Positions 1-13,200 of a stretch of DNA of 64,000 nucleotides are shown piece after piece. The notes under the pieces are model-generated. The model saw only the letters and a program-made list of their open reading frames with translations. It did no database searches and had not been told where the DNA came from. Position numbers and translations under genes: made by a program. The stretch comes from Atherix ibis (lineage: Eukaryota > Arthropoda > Insecta > Diptera > Athericidae): positions 50,569,020 through 50,633,019 of the forward strand of contig OY282607.1 of the NCBI GenBank assembly GCA_958298945.1. Direction: 5' to 3'. The number at the start of each line of letters is the position of its first letter. The first letter of the stretch is position 1.

Positions 1-39
1 GTATATGTAAATGATAATGGCATTGTCAAGTATTTTAGA

Positions 40-428
40 TATAATAGAGATATAGTGAGAGACGGAGTAAGAGAGCATGATGAATAGAAAGGTAGAGCGG
101 CAGAGAGATATTAGGATAGAGAACTAGAGACATACAGAAAGAGGGATAGAGGGATTACCAGATAAAGAGATAGAGATAGAGAGGAGTTGAGAGATAGAAA
201 GATAGAGTTATCGGTGATAGAGAGGTAAGAAGATACACATAGATAGATAGATCGATAGATGAAGCAATATAGAGAATAGGGAGATAGAGAGATAGAGATA
301 GCCTGATAGATAGATGGATAGATAGAGTGATAGAGCAATAGAGTGTAAGAAAAATAGAGCTATAGATCAATAGAATGTAAGATAGATAGAGAGTTAGAGA
401 GATAGAGACTTAGTGAGCTGGATATATA
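40..428. repeat. GATA/GAGA-rich simple repeat tract
   Basis: Nearly 400 bp of degenerate purine-rich repeats built from GATAGA, GATAGAT and GAGA words on the + strand, with no fixed long period. The complementary strand is CT/TATC-rich and gives spurious serine/leucine/tyrosine open frames. It directly abuts the left end of a mariner element at 429. Confidence 0.85.
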
Positions 429-1317
429 TTGGGTTGTGCGGAAAGTAATTTCGTTTTGTTTTTATAAAAATGAAAGACGATTTTCTTATAGTGAATTAAT
501 ATTTTATTCAATTAAATATTGTCCAGTCTGATACCATCTTTCTGGCAGTAGCATGATTCCGCGCTCCAAAAATGTTTCTTCTTTGCTGGCAAAAAACTGA
601 TCTAAGTGATTTTCGATCTCCTCATTCGAATTAAACATTTTAGTGTCTAAAAAATTTTGTAGACATCCGAACAAATGATAATCGGATGGTGCTAGGTCTG
701 GAGAGTATGGTGGGTGTAGAAGTATATCCCATACAAGCTCTTAAAGATTTTGCTGAGTGGTCAAACTTGTATGTGGTTTCGCATTATCCTGTTGGAACAC
801 TATACCTTTCCTATTAACCAATTCTGGCCTTTTTTCTTTAAGTGAATCATTCAATTTGTTCAACTAATGACATTATACTTCAGAATTGATCGTTTTGTTG
901 CTCGGTAGAAGCTCAAAATAAACGATTCCTTTGAAATCCCCTTTTCTTGATGAATATTGGCTTTCGAAGTGCTTTGATCCGGTTCATATTTTCTACTCCA
1001 GGATCTTTTGCGGTTAACATTATTGAAGACAACTTATTTCTCATCCCCAGTGATGCTACGCTTCAAAAATGGATCATTTTCTTCGTGTTTGAGAAGCAAA
1101 TTTTTTTCCGTAAGAAGATGATGAACCCATATGTCGAGCTTTGAGATTAAACCTAGCCATTTCAAATGATCATGAACGGTCGAATTCGATAAATTAAATC
1201 TCTCAGCGATCTCAAGAGTTGTTATTCGCCGGTTTGCATCAATTAATGCGTTTATTGTGTCTTCATCAGCTTCAACTGGTCATCCAGAATAACGAAATTA
1301 CTTTCCGAACAACCCGA
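429..1317 (-). mobile_element. Internally deleted mariner (889 bp), family M1
   Basis: Terminal inverted repeats of the type GGGTTGTTCGGAAAGTAATT lie at both ends (left copy GGGTTGTGCGG, right copy CCGAACAACCC), flanked by TA at 427-428 and 1318-1319. Read on the minus strand it keeps scattered transposase blocks: an HTH-like segment (LEIAERFNLSNSTVHDHLK), WVHHLLTEKN, DPFLKRSITGDEK and fragments of the downstream catalytic domain. Stops and frameshifts are frequent. The first DNA-binding helix and the start codon region are missing, which accounts for the 0.89 kb length against about 1.3 kb for a full element. Confidence 0.85.
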
Positions 1318-1413
1318 TAGATATACATTTAGAGAGTTAAAAAATCGAATGCCTAAATAAGTGCATTTGTATTTGAAATTTGACAAATCAATCATAAATG
1401 TGTTATTGATATA

Positions 1414-2721
1414 CGAGGGCCGTTCAATAAGTCCTTAGAAAATCCGAGAAATTGCGCTCGTAGTGTCGGTAAAGATTTTTTTTTTGTAAGTAGCATTATC
1501 TACTTTTGTAAGGAACATTATCGAGAGGAAAGCTGTCAAAATTTCAGCTCGACCCATAGCGTAGGTCAATTTCTATCGTCGATTAAATTTAACGACATTT
1601 ATTTGTGCATAACAATGGAAGAAAGTGAGTTTAGGGCTGTCATCAAACATCTCCATTTGAAAGGCTTAAGCCCGAAAGAAATCAAAGCCGAGTTGGATGC
1701 AGTTCATGGCACATCTGCACCTGTGTTTGCGACGGTTTACAATTGGGTGAATGAATTTAAACGTGGCCGTTCATCCACAAAAGATGAACATCGTTCAGGA
1801 CGCCCAGTTGAGGTGTCTACTCCTGAAATCATCGACAAAATCCACGATCTGATTTTGAACGATCGGCGAATTAAAGTGCGCGAATTAGTTGAGGCCACGG
1901 GCATATCACAAGGTACAGTCGCTTCAATTTTGCATGAAAAATTGTCTGTGAAAAAAATTTCGACAAGATGGGTGCCGCGTTTGCTCTCAGAGGAGAATAA
2001 GCGCAATCGTGTAGTGGACTCTGAGGCTATGTTGGCACTCTTTCATCGCAATCCTGCCGAATTCCTTCGTCGATATGTCGCTGTGGACGAAACCTGAATA
2101 CACTACTACACTCCAAAAACGAAGAGACAGTCATCACAGTGGATTTTCAAGGGTGAACGGGCTCCGAAGAAGGCAAAAACTGTGCCATCGGCCGGCAAGG
2201 TGATGGCCACGGTCTTTTGGGATTCGCAGGGCATCATTTTTATCGACTACTTGGAAAAAGGAAAAACAATAACAGGAGCGTATTACGCGTCGTTATTGCA
2301 ACGGTTGAGCGAGGAAATCAAAGAGAAACGCCCCCATCTGAAGAAGAAAAAAATCCTCTTGCATCAGGACAATGCGCGTGTGCACACCTGCGCTGTTTCC
2401 ATGGCCAAAATTGTGGAATTGAAAATGGAATTGTTGCAGCATTCACCAGATTTGACCCCGAGTGACTATTTTCTTTTCCCCAATCTGAAGAAATGGCTTG
2501 GCGGACGACGGTTCACTTCCAACGAGGACGTCATTGCTCAAACGGATGAATATTTTGCAGAACTTCCGAAATCCTATTTTTTGGACGGGATAAAATTTTT
2601 GGAAAAACGGTTGGAAAAATGTATAAAGCTAAAAGGAGATTATGTTGAAAAATAAAAAATATTTTTTTTTTAAAAACAGTTTTTTTCCATTTTTTTCTAA
2701 GGTCTTATTGAACGACCCTCG
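1414..2721 (+). mobile_element. Near full-length mariner (1308 bp), family M2
   Basis: Ends are imperfect inverted repeats, CGAGGGCCGTTCAATAAGTC at the left and the complement of GACTTATTGAACGACCCTCG, with one mismatch, at the right. TA target duplications lie at 1412-1413 and 2722-2723. The length is typical of mariner. It encodes a transposase with a single premature stop. Two further copies of the same family lie at about 11130-12229 and 51245-52521. It is only about 100 bp from the neighbouring M1 element. Confidence 0.95.
1615..2655 (+). pseudogene. Mariner transposase with one in-frame stop (family M2)
   Basis: Would be a 346-codon D,D34D transposase that cuts and pastes the element at TA sites. 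The N-terminal half shows two helix-turn-helix regions (KHLHLKGLSPKEIKAEL and VRELVEATGISQGTVASIL), the linker WVPRLLSEENK and VDET. The next codon is TGA (2095-2097) where relatives have TGG for tryptophan, in the block holding the first catalytic aspartate. The frame resumes at once with IHYYTPKTKRQSSQW, then HQDNARVH (second D) and SPDLTPSDYFLF (third D). An in-frame 9-bp loss (PAY) before the third D leaves 31 residues between the second and third D instead of 34. The product is probably dead. Confidence 0.93.
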
Positions 2722-2723
2722 TA

Positions 2724-4156
2724 TCTGTGTCCTTTTCTTTGTAAGAGTTTTTTTTAAAAAATATATAAATGCAAAATTGATTAAAAATGTTTAGAATTAA
2801 AATGTTGAAAAGGAAAAACATCGACGTTTTTTAAATTCGTTAGAATCTCAAAAGGAGATTTACCTGAGAGAGTAAATCATAATTACTATCAGAAACAATG
2901 AATATGTAATACGCAGGGACAATTTCTTGTAAACTGTATGAAGTATCTGTATTACTTAAATTTCATAAAAGTATCATAGAATCTATTGGTAAACAAACCA
3001 TTTTTTTGTTATGAAATTGCGCTTTAGTAACCAGGTCTAATAGAATCTGTGAGCGAAATGTCGAAGCTTGCGCAAATATGGTAATTATCAAATCATCTCT
3101 AGATTCTATATCCTATAATAAATACCTTAAAAATTACTGAAATCATAAAAAAATTATCTAAAAATTACTGATTATCTTACATAATTCGGTCCCGTATCAT
3201 ATAGGTATTTGCTCAACCAAAAATTTCTCTTTGCGTTCGATTCTCTTTTTAAAAAAAAATTAACAAACAAACACGTCATATCTAAAACTAAAAGTTCAAA
3301 GTTTGAAAAATTAAAATTTGCATAAACGAAAATAAAACAAAAATATATAAATTAAAAAAAAAAACGAAAGAAATAGCTTCGAATAAAAACAACATTATGT
3401 AGTTAAGCCTGAGATAGTAGTTATGTAGTGTATGATGTTATGAAAAATATTCGAATAAATTTTGATACCTGCTTCTTTCTCCCGTTTCTTTTTTTGTTCG
3501 GTCTCTTTTTTGCAAACGAATATGCTTATGCATATTATTTATTTTTGTTTATTGTAATAAAGTATATCTTATGTGTGAATTTTTTTCCAAGCATTCATCT
3601 CTTTCTTTTCTAATTTCAGGTTATTAAGTTGAGTTGTATGTGGAGATTCTTCCATTAGCAGAAAGAAAAGAAGAAGAAAAAAAACGAGTCACCGTCTATC
3701 ATCAAAACAATCGTCATCATTACAAATAGCAACTTGGCAATATAAAATTTGTAACGCAGAAAGATTGTTGGTTAAACAAAAAAGAAGAAAACGCAAAGCT
3801 TCTTTTGTATTGATTGGCGAGCTAAAACTAGAAACAGCATAATCCACTTTACCACATACAAAATGCAGGTAGCATAAGTTTATCCACAACAAACGAAGTG
3901 AAAATACGAAAGAGTATTGAAACAAAGCTCTCTGAGGACTAGCAAAGCTTATATACGAAAAAAACTCTAGCCATCCCAAAAAGCCGTCGTCGAAGTCTAC
4001 CTTCTCTTTAAACACGATTAATTCAGGCAACTAATCTTGGCCAAGCTGAGATCTTAGTTGTAGTAAATAGATAGATTTCTGATAGTTTTAACAATTCAAA
4101 CAGTGAAACAAACATAAATTAATTTTGTAATTAATTTTCGGAGACAACCACACAAA
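2724..4156. other. AT-rich upstream region, probable cv-2 5' flank and 5' UTR
   Basis: No coding sequence recognised. Polypurine/polypyrimidine runs occur around 3470-3680. A minus-strand open frame at 3689-4030 (113 codons) matches nothing I know and is probably chance. A possible 3' splice site (TTCAAACAG ending at 4102) upstream of the ATG would allow a non-coding first exon further upstream. No convincing TATA/initiator pair was found. Confidence 0.4.
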
Positions 4157-4256
4157 ATGGACTATCAAATACGAAGAATAACTGAAAATAGGATTAAATT
4201 TTGCATATTATTCCTAGTATTAACGATATCGTTAACTGAAGCTGTCGAAAGTATAA
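4157..4256 (+). CDS. cv-2: cv-2 coding exon 1: start codon and signal peptide
   Basis: Encodes residues 1-33 plus one base of codon 34. A hydrophobic core (FCILFLVLTISL, residues about 15-26) follows a basic N-terminus, and a likely signal-peptidase site lies after TEA. The ATG has a fly-like CAAAATGG context, and an in-frame TAA at 4115 excludes a more upstream start in this exon. The donor GTAAGT begins at 4257. Whether an upstream non-coding exon exists cannot be read from the sequence. Confidence 0.85.
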
Positions 4257-7200
4257 GTAAGTAATAGCTAATAATATTTTTACTATAAAATAGGACTTTT
4301 TTTTACTTACAATTCAATTTCTAAACTAATGCAAAAGTTATGACCGTTTTTTATATATACAATTATACATTTTTTTTAGATTTGTATTATTTATTTAATC
4401 AATTATATAATTTCCATCCATTCTTATAACCTTCTTCCATCTTTCTATCTACTTATTAATACCATTAGTGTTAAATTGCGTGAATTTTGATGCGAAAAAT
4501 GTAGTAAGGGATGTTTTTACCTGCTCTATTGTATCAAATTTTTTATCATTTAAAAAATTTTGCAGTGATCGGAATAAAAGAAAATCGGAAGGTGCAAGAT
4601 CTGGAGAATACGGTGGATGCTTGATAACATCCCAATTCAACTCATTTAGATTGTGTTGGGTCATCATAGCCACATGTGGTCGCGCGTTGTCGTGATGAAA
4701 CACTACCCCTTTTCTGTTTACCAATTCTGGTCTATCCTTTTGAAGAGCGATGTTCAATTTGGATAACTGCTGACAATATCGTGCTGCTGTAATTGTCTGA
4801 TTGCGTTCCAAGAGTTCAAAATACACAATACCCTTACAATCCCACCAAACACAAAGCATAACTTTTTTTTGATGGATTTCGGCTTTCGAAGTTGTTAATG
4901 GGGCTTGTCGAGGTATAGCCCAATGTCTTTTTCTTGTCACGTTGTTGTACACAAACCATTTCTCATCTCCCGTTACCAAACGATGCAAAAAAGGTTCATG
5001 TTTTTGTCTCGCACTCAAAGCAACGCATGTGAAACACGATCCAAAAATTGGCAGCCAACAATTGATGAGGTATCCAAACATCGTATCGCGAAACCATCCC
5101 CATACGCTTCAAATGTCTTAATACGGTTGTTTGGTTGACTCCCATCATTGACGCGATCTCCCTATTGGTTAGACGTGGATTGGTGTCAATTATGACTTTT
5201 AACTTGTCGTCATCAGATTTCAATGGCCGCCCGGTACGTGGTTTATCAATTAGTGAAAAATCCCCAGATCGGAATTTTGTAAACCATCTTCGTACCTGTC
5301 GAACTTTGATGACATCTGCTCCACACACTTTGCAAATGTTTTTGGTTGCCACACTCGCGGTGTTGTCTTTTTGGTTGCCACACTCGCGGAATTCATAAAG
5401 TAAACAATGACGTAAATGCACTTTATCGACCGACATTTTGAAAAAATACAAGGGCTCTTCACTGTACTCTGGCCAGGCCAAAACTGACGAGAAAGTAGAG
5501 GGAAAGCATCCTTTATACGTGTACAATGAAATCATTTAAAAGAAGATACTATTCATCATTTCTGAAGAAAAAATTTGTTTACCTACGATCATAAAAAACG
5601 GTCATAACTTTTGCATTCACCTAATATTATTATTTTAATGTGTTTATGCTACAGGACAATTTTTATGCAATGCTTTAAAAACAGTATCTTGAGAATTTTT
5701 AATTTTTTCACGATTGTTTTAATGAAAATTATTAAGTTTTGTACGCGCTCATAATAACCCCACCCCATCAAGGAACTTTTTCGATCTTCATAAAAGGTCG
5801 ATCAATCTTCATAAAAAATCGATCGATCTTAATAAAAGGGTACTGAATATTTCATAGTGGATAAACTTCTTAAATAAATAAAAGCTCAAAATTAGACTCA
5901 CTTAAGATTATGTATGTATAATAAAATTTATTATCGAAAAAACACTTTTTCATTGCAGTTTTTAAGTCTTTCAAAATTTAAGGTAAAACACTAAACCAAA
6001 AATCTGTCATTATTTAAAATTAAATTAAAACTTGACTAAATATATATTCAAATGCTGAGTATTTTCAAATATTGTCGAAGAACAATTATTATAATTAATC
6101 TATAACAAACTTATTTCTTGGCAAGGACAGGTATTAATCATACGACCCTCATAGTTAATATAAAAAAAGTTTACACTCTAAGACTTAAAGCATTGCAAGC
6201 ACTCCTTTTACTCTGACTCTTGTCAAATTAAAACTATAATTTAGGATGTTCGAAATTTTCTAGTAAATTTACCATTAAAATTTCATTTTCTAGTAAATTT
6301 TTGGACAACATCTGAACAAGAAGAAGCGTATTTAATGGGTCCTCTGCCTTGCTTAAATAGACTATACCTCTTTTGGATTGTACTTTTTTATGTAAGATAT
6401 ACAAAATAACTAAAAACCTGTCTTTCAAAATCGACTGTAATTTATTTCCCGATTCGACAAGGAGCTTATTAATTTGAAGTTATTATGACACTAAAAAGTC
6501 TGCAATCAAACTGCAAAAGAGATTTTCTATTTTTTCCTGTAATCTTCATATAGATTATTTGTATAATAGTAATTTTTATCTGAATCAGCTAATATTTCGT
6601 CCAGTACGTCTGAGCACATAACTTTGCCATTGCGCCAAGTATGCATATTTCCGATTTCTTCTTTCGCTCACATTATTTATTTCTCAGGCATATAAAATTT
6701 CCAAAATCTGAAATTTTATATGATCAAGCTCACTTATTTACATATCTCTTATAGTCCCAATAGCTAGAGAGATTCTAGTCTAAGCCTATCCCAGAAAAAT
6801 TTACAAGAAACGAAATTTACGAGTATATCTGAAGACATCATATCATCATAAATTAGTTAAAATTTAGATCAACGCGCGGTTGTTAATCGTGTGACATAAA
6901 CTATTTTAAATTATTCATTCAAATAAATTAAATAATTAATAACAACATTCGTATGTTGATTATATCCGTTGAAAATTTTATGTTTTCTCCTAAAATTTCT
7001 TTGAATCATAATTATTATCACTTTGACAAATTTTTCACATTTTTAATTAATAAATTTTTATTTTCATCACTAATTTTCATATCACGATTGTAGTCATGGG
7101 TTCCCCACCTTTTTAAATAAGCAATATTATTCAATAATTTGAAAAAACATTTTTTTCTATACGAGATTTATATATAGAGTTGGCAAAACTTTTAATATAT

Positions 7201-10200
7201 TTGAATATGTTTTGTTCACTCATTTCGTGATAGAAATTCAGGATGCAGAGAAGAAGCGTTTCCATTCTAATAATACTCATTGCCAAGGCCATCCATCCAT
7301 AACCCGGATAAGATCCAAAATGTATATTTCGTTTTTCTTTACTTTTCAGGTTTACTTTCTTCTTGATCAATTTTCATTGTATTTTTATCGAACCCAATAT
7401 CGGTCAAGAGAACAGCCAATAATAAATCGTGTACACATAGTAACAGAAAATCTATAGTTTTTTCGTAGAATATTTATTTAAACAAATGAAGTATTAATTA
7501 ACCAAATACCTCCCATCTGGGTTGTTTCTGGAGAGATCGAGATCTGAAAAAACTATTCCCGCATCATACTGGCTGCGTACGGTTGTAAATAAATAGATCC
7601 TTTTGATTTCTTTAAGATACTGTAGTGTTGAAAAATATTTATTTAACTAAAGATCAGGTATAGACTCAGACTATTTAAAATGAAAAGTTGTAAATTTTAT
7701 GCAAACTCTTTTATCTTAAATTGGATTAATTTTCCAAAAACTCTTTTCTCTTACATAAAAAAACAGTCAGTGATTAATAAAAATGTACTGCATGTTTAAA
7801 TAAAATAGTAGCGCAATTTTAAAAGAAGAAAACTTTGTTTTAAAAAAATAAGTTTTGCTATAAATGTGTATCCGAAGCTTATTTGATACGAATTATATGA
7901 ATTTTATTGCATTTCTCATCATTTTTGCAGTTTTTACAATTCTTGTAGTCATTGAAATTCTAGCAGTTTCCATAATTCTGGCAGTTCTTAAAATTCTTGT
8001 AGTTTTTAAACAATTCTTTAAAAAGAGTTTTGTAAATTTTATTGCTGTAAAGAAAACTTTGTGTCAAAAAATAAGTTTTACAATAAACGTGTATCCAAAG
8101 CTCATTTGATAAGAATTATACGAATTTAATTGCAAGTCTTATCATTCTTGCAGTTTTTGCAATTCTAGCAGTTATTGAAATTCTAGCAGTTCCCATAATT
8201 CTTGCAGTTATTCAAATTCTAGCAGTTTTTAAAAAGTTCTTAAAAAAAAGTTTTGAAAATTGTATTGCTGTAAAAGAAAACTGTGTCAAAAAATAAGTTT
8301 TACATTAAATGTGTATCCAAAGCTCATTTAATAACAATTATACGATTTTTATTACAATTCTTATCATTCTCGCAGTTTTTGCAATTCTTGCAGTTATTGA
8401 AATTCTAGCAGTTCCCATAATTCTTGCAGTTATTGAAATTCTAGCAGTTTTTAAACAGTTCTTAAAAAAAAGTTTTGAAAATTTTATTGCTGTTAAAGAA
8501 AACTGTGTCAAAAAATAAGTTTTACATTAAATGTGTATCCAAAGCTCATTTAATAAGAATTATATGATTTTTATTACAATTCTTATCATTCTCGTAGTTT
8601 TTGCAATTCTTGCAGTTATTGAAATTCTAGCAGTTCCCATAATTCTTGCAGTTATTGAAATTCTAGCAGTTTTTAAACAGTTCTTTTTGACACAGTTATA
8701 ATAGTTTTGATCATTAATAAAATAACTACTGATGAACGATGATAGATGGTCTCTTTGGAAATTAAATGTGTTTCTACGATTATTATTGTATTTGATCCTA
8801 TAAAATTGTAATGGTAAATCCTAGAAGGACCATATAACAATGACAATAGCTTTTTTGGCATACATTTATAAATAAATTGTTAAGATTTCTACAAATTATC
8901 AAAGAAATCCAACTTTTTATTTTAATCTAAATATGATTTATAGAAAAATTATTTATTTAGCCGGTATTTCCAAAAAAAATAACCTTATAATTCCTGATTT
9001 TTTTTTATTAAAAAAATAACCTTATAGTTCCTGAAAAAAATTCAATTGCTTACGTGAAGTACTCAGCTAAGAACTATGAAAATGCCGATAAACGTTTAGT
9101 ACTCAACTTTGTTCATCTAACAAAAAAATAAAATTACCTAAAAATAATGAGGGCAATTGTATTTATTTCTAGAATGAAGGTCTCTAACTCCTTAATGACT
9201 TATCTTTGATGTGAAATCATCTACTTACAAGAAGAAGTCATTCATAAATTTACACAACCGTATACGTTCTAGACAAGAATATAAACAAATAATTATAAAG
9301 CACTTTACAAAACATCTTGAATTCTTTCCAGCTCGGCATGATGCTAATGCATGAGTCAACAAATTCGAAATAAATTCTTCTAATCTTCTCGTTGGATTTT
9401 TTTCTCATAACAATTCTCTAAAACTCTTCAATTAACTTTATACCTCCTACTATCTTCAAAAATAACTACCAAAAAGAAAAGAGTATAAAAAATATGTAAG
9501 GTCGAGAATTTTGGTAAACGATTAGGAAAGTCTTTAAAAATTCTGATGTTGTATGATAAGAGGTCCTTTCTGAGAGATTTTTGTTTGCCAAATAGCGCCA
9601 GTCCTCAGATGAAGACGGCTGCGGCCGTCGAAAGACAACTCATTTTATGAATGATTTTTCGGAAAGTTAGGCGAAAGTTACCTGCTGTTTGCGTTATCAG
9701 ATCGGAGAGTTATTATAGTCAGGTGCCTACTCAATTTCCTTAAGGTTAAACGCGATGGTGGTCTTTTATTTGGTACACAATTATATTTCATGTTCAGCTT
9801 TTTTAGTTTGTTCTGTATACTTCATAGGGAAATGAAATGTTAAGTCGACTTCTTACACTTTTTTTAATAGGAATAACAAATATTCGGCAGAGTAGTCGGC
9901 ATTTTTTTTTATGATTAGCGCCGTTTATCTGAAATGAATATCGACCAGAAAATAAAATATCATCTTTTCTTGAAAACAATCAATTTGTCAACTTTGACCC
10001 GTAAAGAAGAATTTTTTTTAAATTAAAATTTTTTTTTTGGACTCTTACAAATTGTCTATTTATGTTTATAAAATGCCTCCTAAAGTTATGTTGAAAATAT
10101 TATTTTTAACATAATATACTCGATAGCAAGTAAAATTCATCAGCAAGAAAAAATATTTTTGTTTGAAATTTAAAATAAAAATTGCTTAAAATATTACCAA

Positions 10201-13200
10201 AAATTTCTTTAATTATTCCAAGTAAAGCAAGACATCAAATGGAGTAATTTTCTGCTTATTTATAAACGCTAAAAAGCTAAAAAAATACAAACAATTTTGG
10301 GTACCGGAACAGCTTACAGGTCCGATCGGGTTGTTAGGTATTTTATATTCAATTTTACGTATTTTTTTATTTTTATTTTAGATTTATTTTAAGAAAAATT
10401 CTCTTTCTAATTCAATTGGTATAATTATCTTTATTTTATGAGTCTCATTATACTAAATAATCTTTCTTAATAAGATGGAAATAACTAAAAGTTTTCGGGT
10501 GAAATTCTGGGCATGAAAACTTATCAGAATTTGGATACTATTCGTACCCATGACTTTTCTCATAAATTGAGCGAATATCAGCAAACTAAGAAATTCTTTC
10601 CGAGTAGGGTCCTTCCATTATGAAGCTCCTAGATATACCAATTTCGTTTCCAAGTCTCCAGAAAATTTATTTAACTCTAAGTGTTCTATAACTCATAATA
10701 CACTAGCTTCGCTAAGGAAACGGCCTCATGGTCGTGGTGCCATAAAAATGGCCCCTGGCTTATGTCTAACCGACCTACCATACAAACAAACAAACAAATA
10801 AACAAACCCGTATACAATTAAAACGATTATTTGTGTAGAAGCTCATTTATCTAGTTTAAGTTGAAAATATGATAAGGCTAGCAGAAAGTCTTAGATATCA
10901 ACTAATATATTTTTCTAGGTTCAATCTATATTAATCACTTCTGGAAAGTTCTGCACCCTGACTTGACGGCACTAAGATCGCACTCGCCTAGCAAGCAGAG
11001 CGGTCTTTAGTTCGAATCTTGATAGTAAAAATATTATATTTTTATCGTATCGCTACAAATTTATGATTATAAAAAAAAGCGAAGAATCACCATTTAGAGC
11101 GATTATTATTCTATGAGTACGTTAGTTTGTATAACGTTGGAAGTGAACCGTCGTCCGCCAAGCCATTTTTTCAGATTGGGGAATAGAAAATAGTCACTCG
11201 AGGCCAAATCAAGTGAATAAGCGGGATGCTGCAACAATTCCATTCTCAATTCCACAATTTGGGCCATGGAAACAGCGCAGGTGTGCACACGCGCATTGTC
11301 CTGATGCAAGAGGATTTTTTCTTCTTCAGATGGGTGCGTTTCTTTTTGATTTCCTCGCTCAACCGTTGCAATAACGACGCGTAATACGCTCCTGTTATTG
11401 TTTTTCCTTTTTCCAAGTATTCGATAAAAATGATGCCCTGCGAATCCCAAGAGACCGTGTTCATCACCTTGCCGGCCGATGGCACAGTTTTTACCTTCTT
11501 CGGAGCCCGTTCACCCTTGAAAATCCACTGTGATGACTGTCTCTTCGTGTCTGGAGTGTAGTAGTGTATCCAGGTTTCGTCCAAAGTGACATATCGATGA
11601 AGGAATTCGGCAGGATTGCGATGAAAGAGTGCCAACATAGCCTCAGAGTCCACTACACGATTGTGCTTATTCTCCTCTGAGAGCAAACGCGGCACCCATC
11701 TTGCCGAAATTTTTTTCACAGACAATTTTTCATGCAAAATTGAAGCGACTGTACCTTGTGATATGCCCGTGGCCTCAACTAATTCGCGCACTCTAATTCG
11801 CCGATCGTTCAAAATCAGATCGTGGATTTTGTCGATGATTTCAGGAGTAGACACCTCAACTGGGCGTCCTGAACGATGTTCATCTTTTGTGGATGAACGG
11901 CCACGTTAAAATTCATTCACCCAATTGTAAACCGTCGCAAACACAGGTGCAGATGTGCCATGAACTGCATCCAACTCGGCTTTGATTTCTTTCGGGCTTA
12001 AGCCTTTCAAATGGAGTTGTTTGATGACAGCCCTTAACTCGCTTTTTTCCATTGCTAAGCACAAATAAATGTCGTATTCTTTAATCGACGATAGAAATTG
12101 ACCTACGCTATGGGTCGAGCTGAAATTTTGACAGCTTTCCTCTCGATAATGTTCCTTACAAAAAAAATCGTGACCGACACTACGAGCGCAATTTCTGGGA
12201 TTTTCTAAGGACTTATTGAACGACCCTCGTACATTTTCAATTTAAACATACGAGATCTGTTCAAAAAGTATTTCCGCGGGTTACGTATATTCGATTTTCG
12301 ATTTTTTGTGGCGTTATGTTGGTACTCATGTCTCTCACTTATGCCGACAAGTTCGGCCATTTTGAATATTCAGTGAATTTTTGACAGCTGCTTTGTTTAC
12401 ACGTGTTTTGGCTCGTCTTCGATTTTTGCTCAATTTTGACCAAAAACAACATCACATTAACATTGCTAAGGAGCTGTTGGACTCTGTCCGCGATGACCCA
12501 AATTTGCTCCAGATGGTTCTAACTGGTGACAAGTCATGGGTTTATGGTTATGACGTGGAAACCAAACCTCAATCATCCCAATGGAAGCTGCCGCACGAGC
12601 CAAGACCGAAAAAAGCGCGCCAAGTTCGGTCGAACGTGAAGGTTTTGCTTACAGTTTCCTTCGATTGCAGGGGCGTGGTGCATCATGAGGAGAATGGCCA
12701 CAGGGTAGAACAGGCAATAAGGAATATTACGTGTAAGTTATGCGCAAGTTGCGCGAAGCAATCCGCCAGAAACGCCCAGATTTGGCTTTTGCACCATGAT
12801 AACGCCCCTGCTCACGTATCGTTGCTTGTCCGTGAATTTTTGGCCAAAAACAATACACTAATAATGCCGCAGCCACCGTATTCCCCAGATCTGGCCCCCT
12901 GTGACTTTTTCTGCTTCCCAAAACAGATTCTTTCATCCAAAACACGTGCAAGTAAAGCAGCTGTCAAAAATAAACTGAATATTCAAAATGGCCGAACTTG
13001 TCGGCATAAGTGAGAGACATGAGTACCAACATAACGCCATAAAAAATCGAAAATCGAATATTTTTTATTCAAATATATAACATAACGCCATATTGTTCTC
13101 GGAACTGAAGAGCCCCATGAAAGGACGACGCTGCGCTACGATTAAGGAGATTAATACCGCATCGAAGGAGGAGCTGAAAAAGATCACAAAAATGATTTTT

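Noticed and set aside
111..370. Two overlapping minus-strand frames rich in S, L, I and Y
   Set aside because: They are readings of the GATA/GAGA simple repeat, with repeat-like protein composition.
947..1144. Plus-strand 65-codon frame
   Set aside because: Antisense shadow of the M1 mariner transposase.
7864..8518. Two hydrophobic membrane-like peptides (AVIEILAVPIILAVIEIL type)
   Set aside because: They follow from the tandem repeat. Frame and ends are not kept across units (223-bp unit shifts the frame), and no start or promoter context exists.
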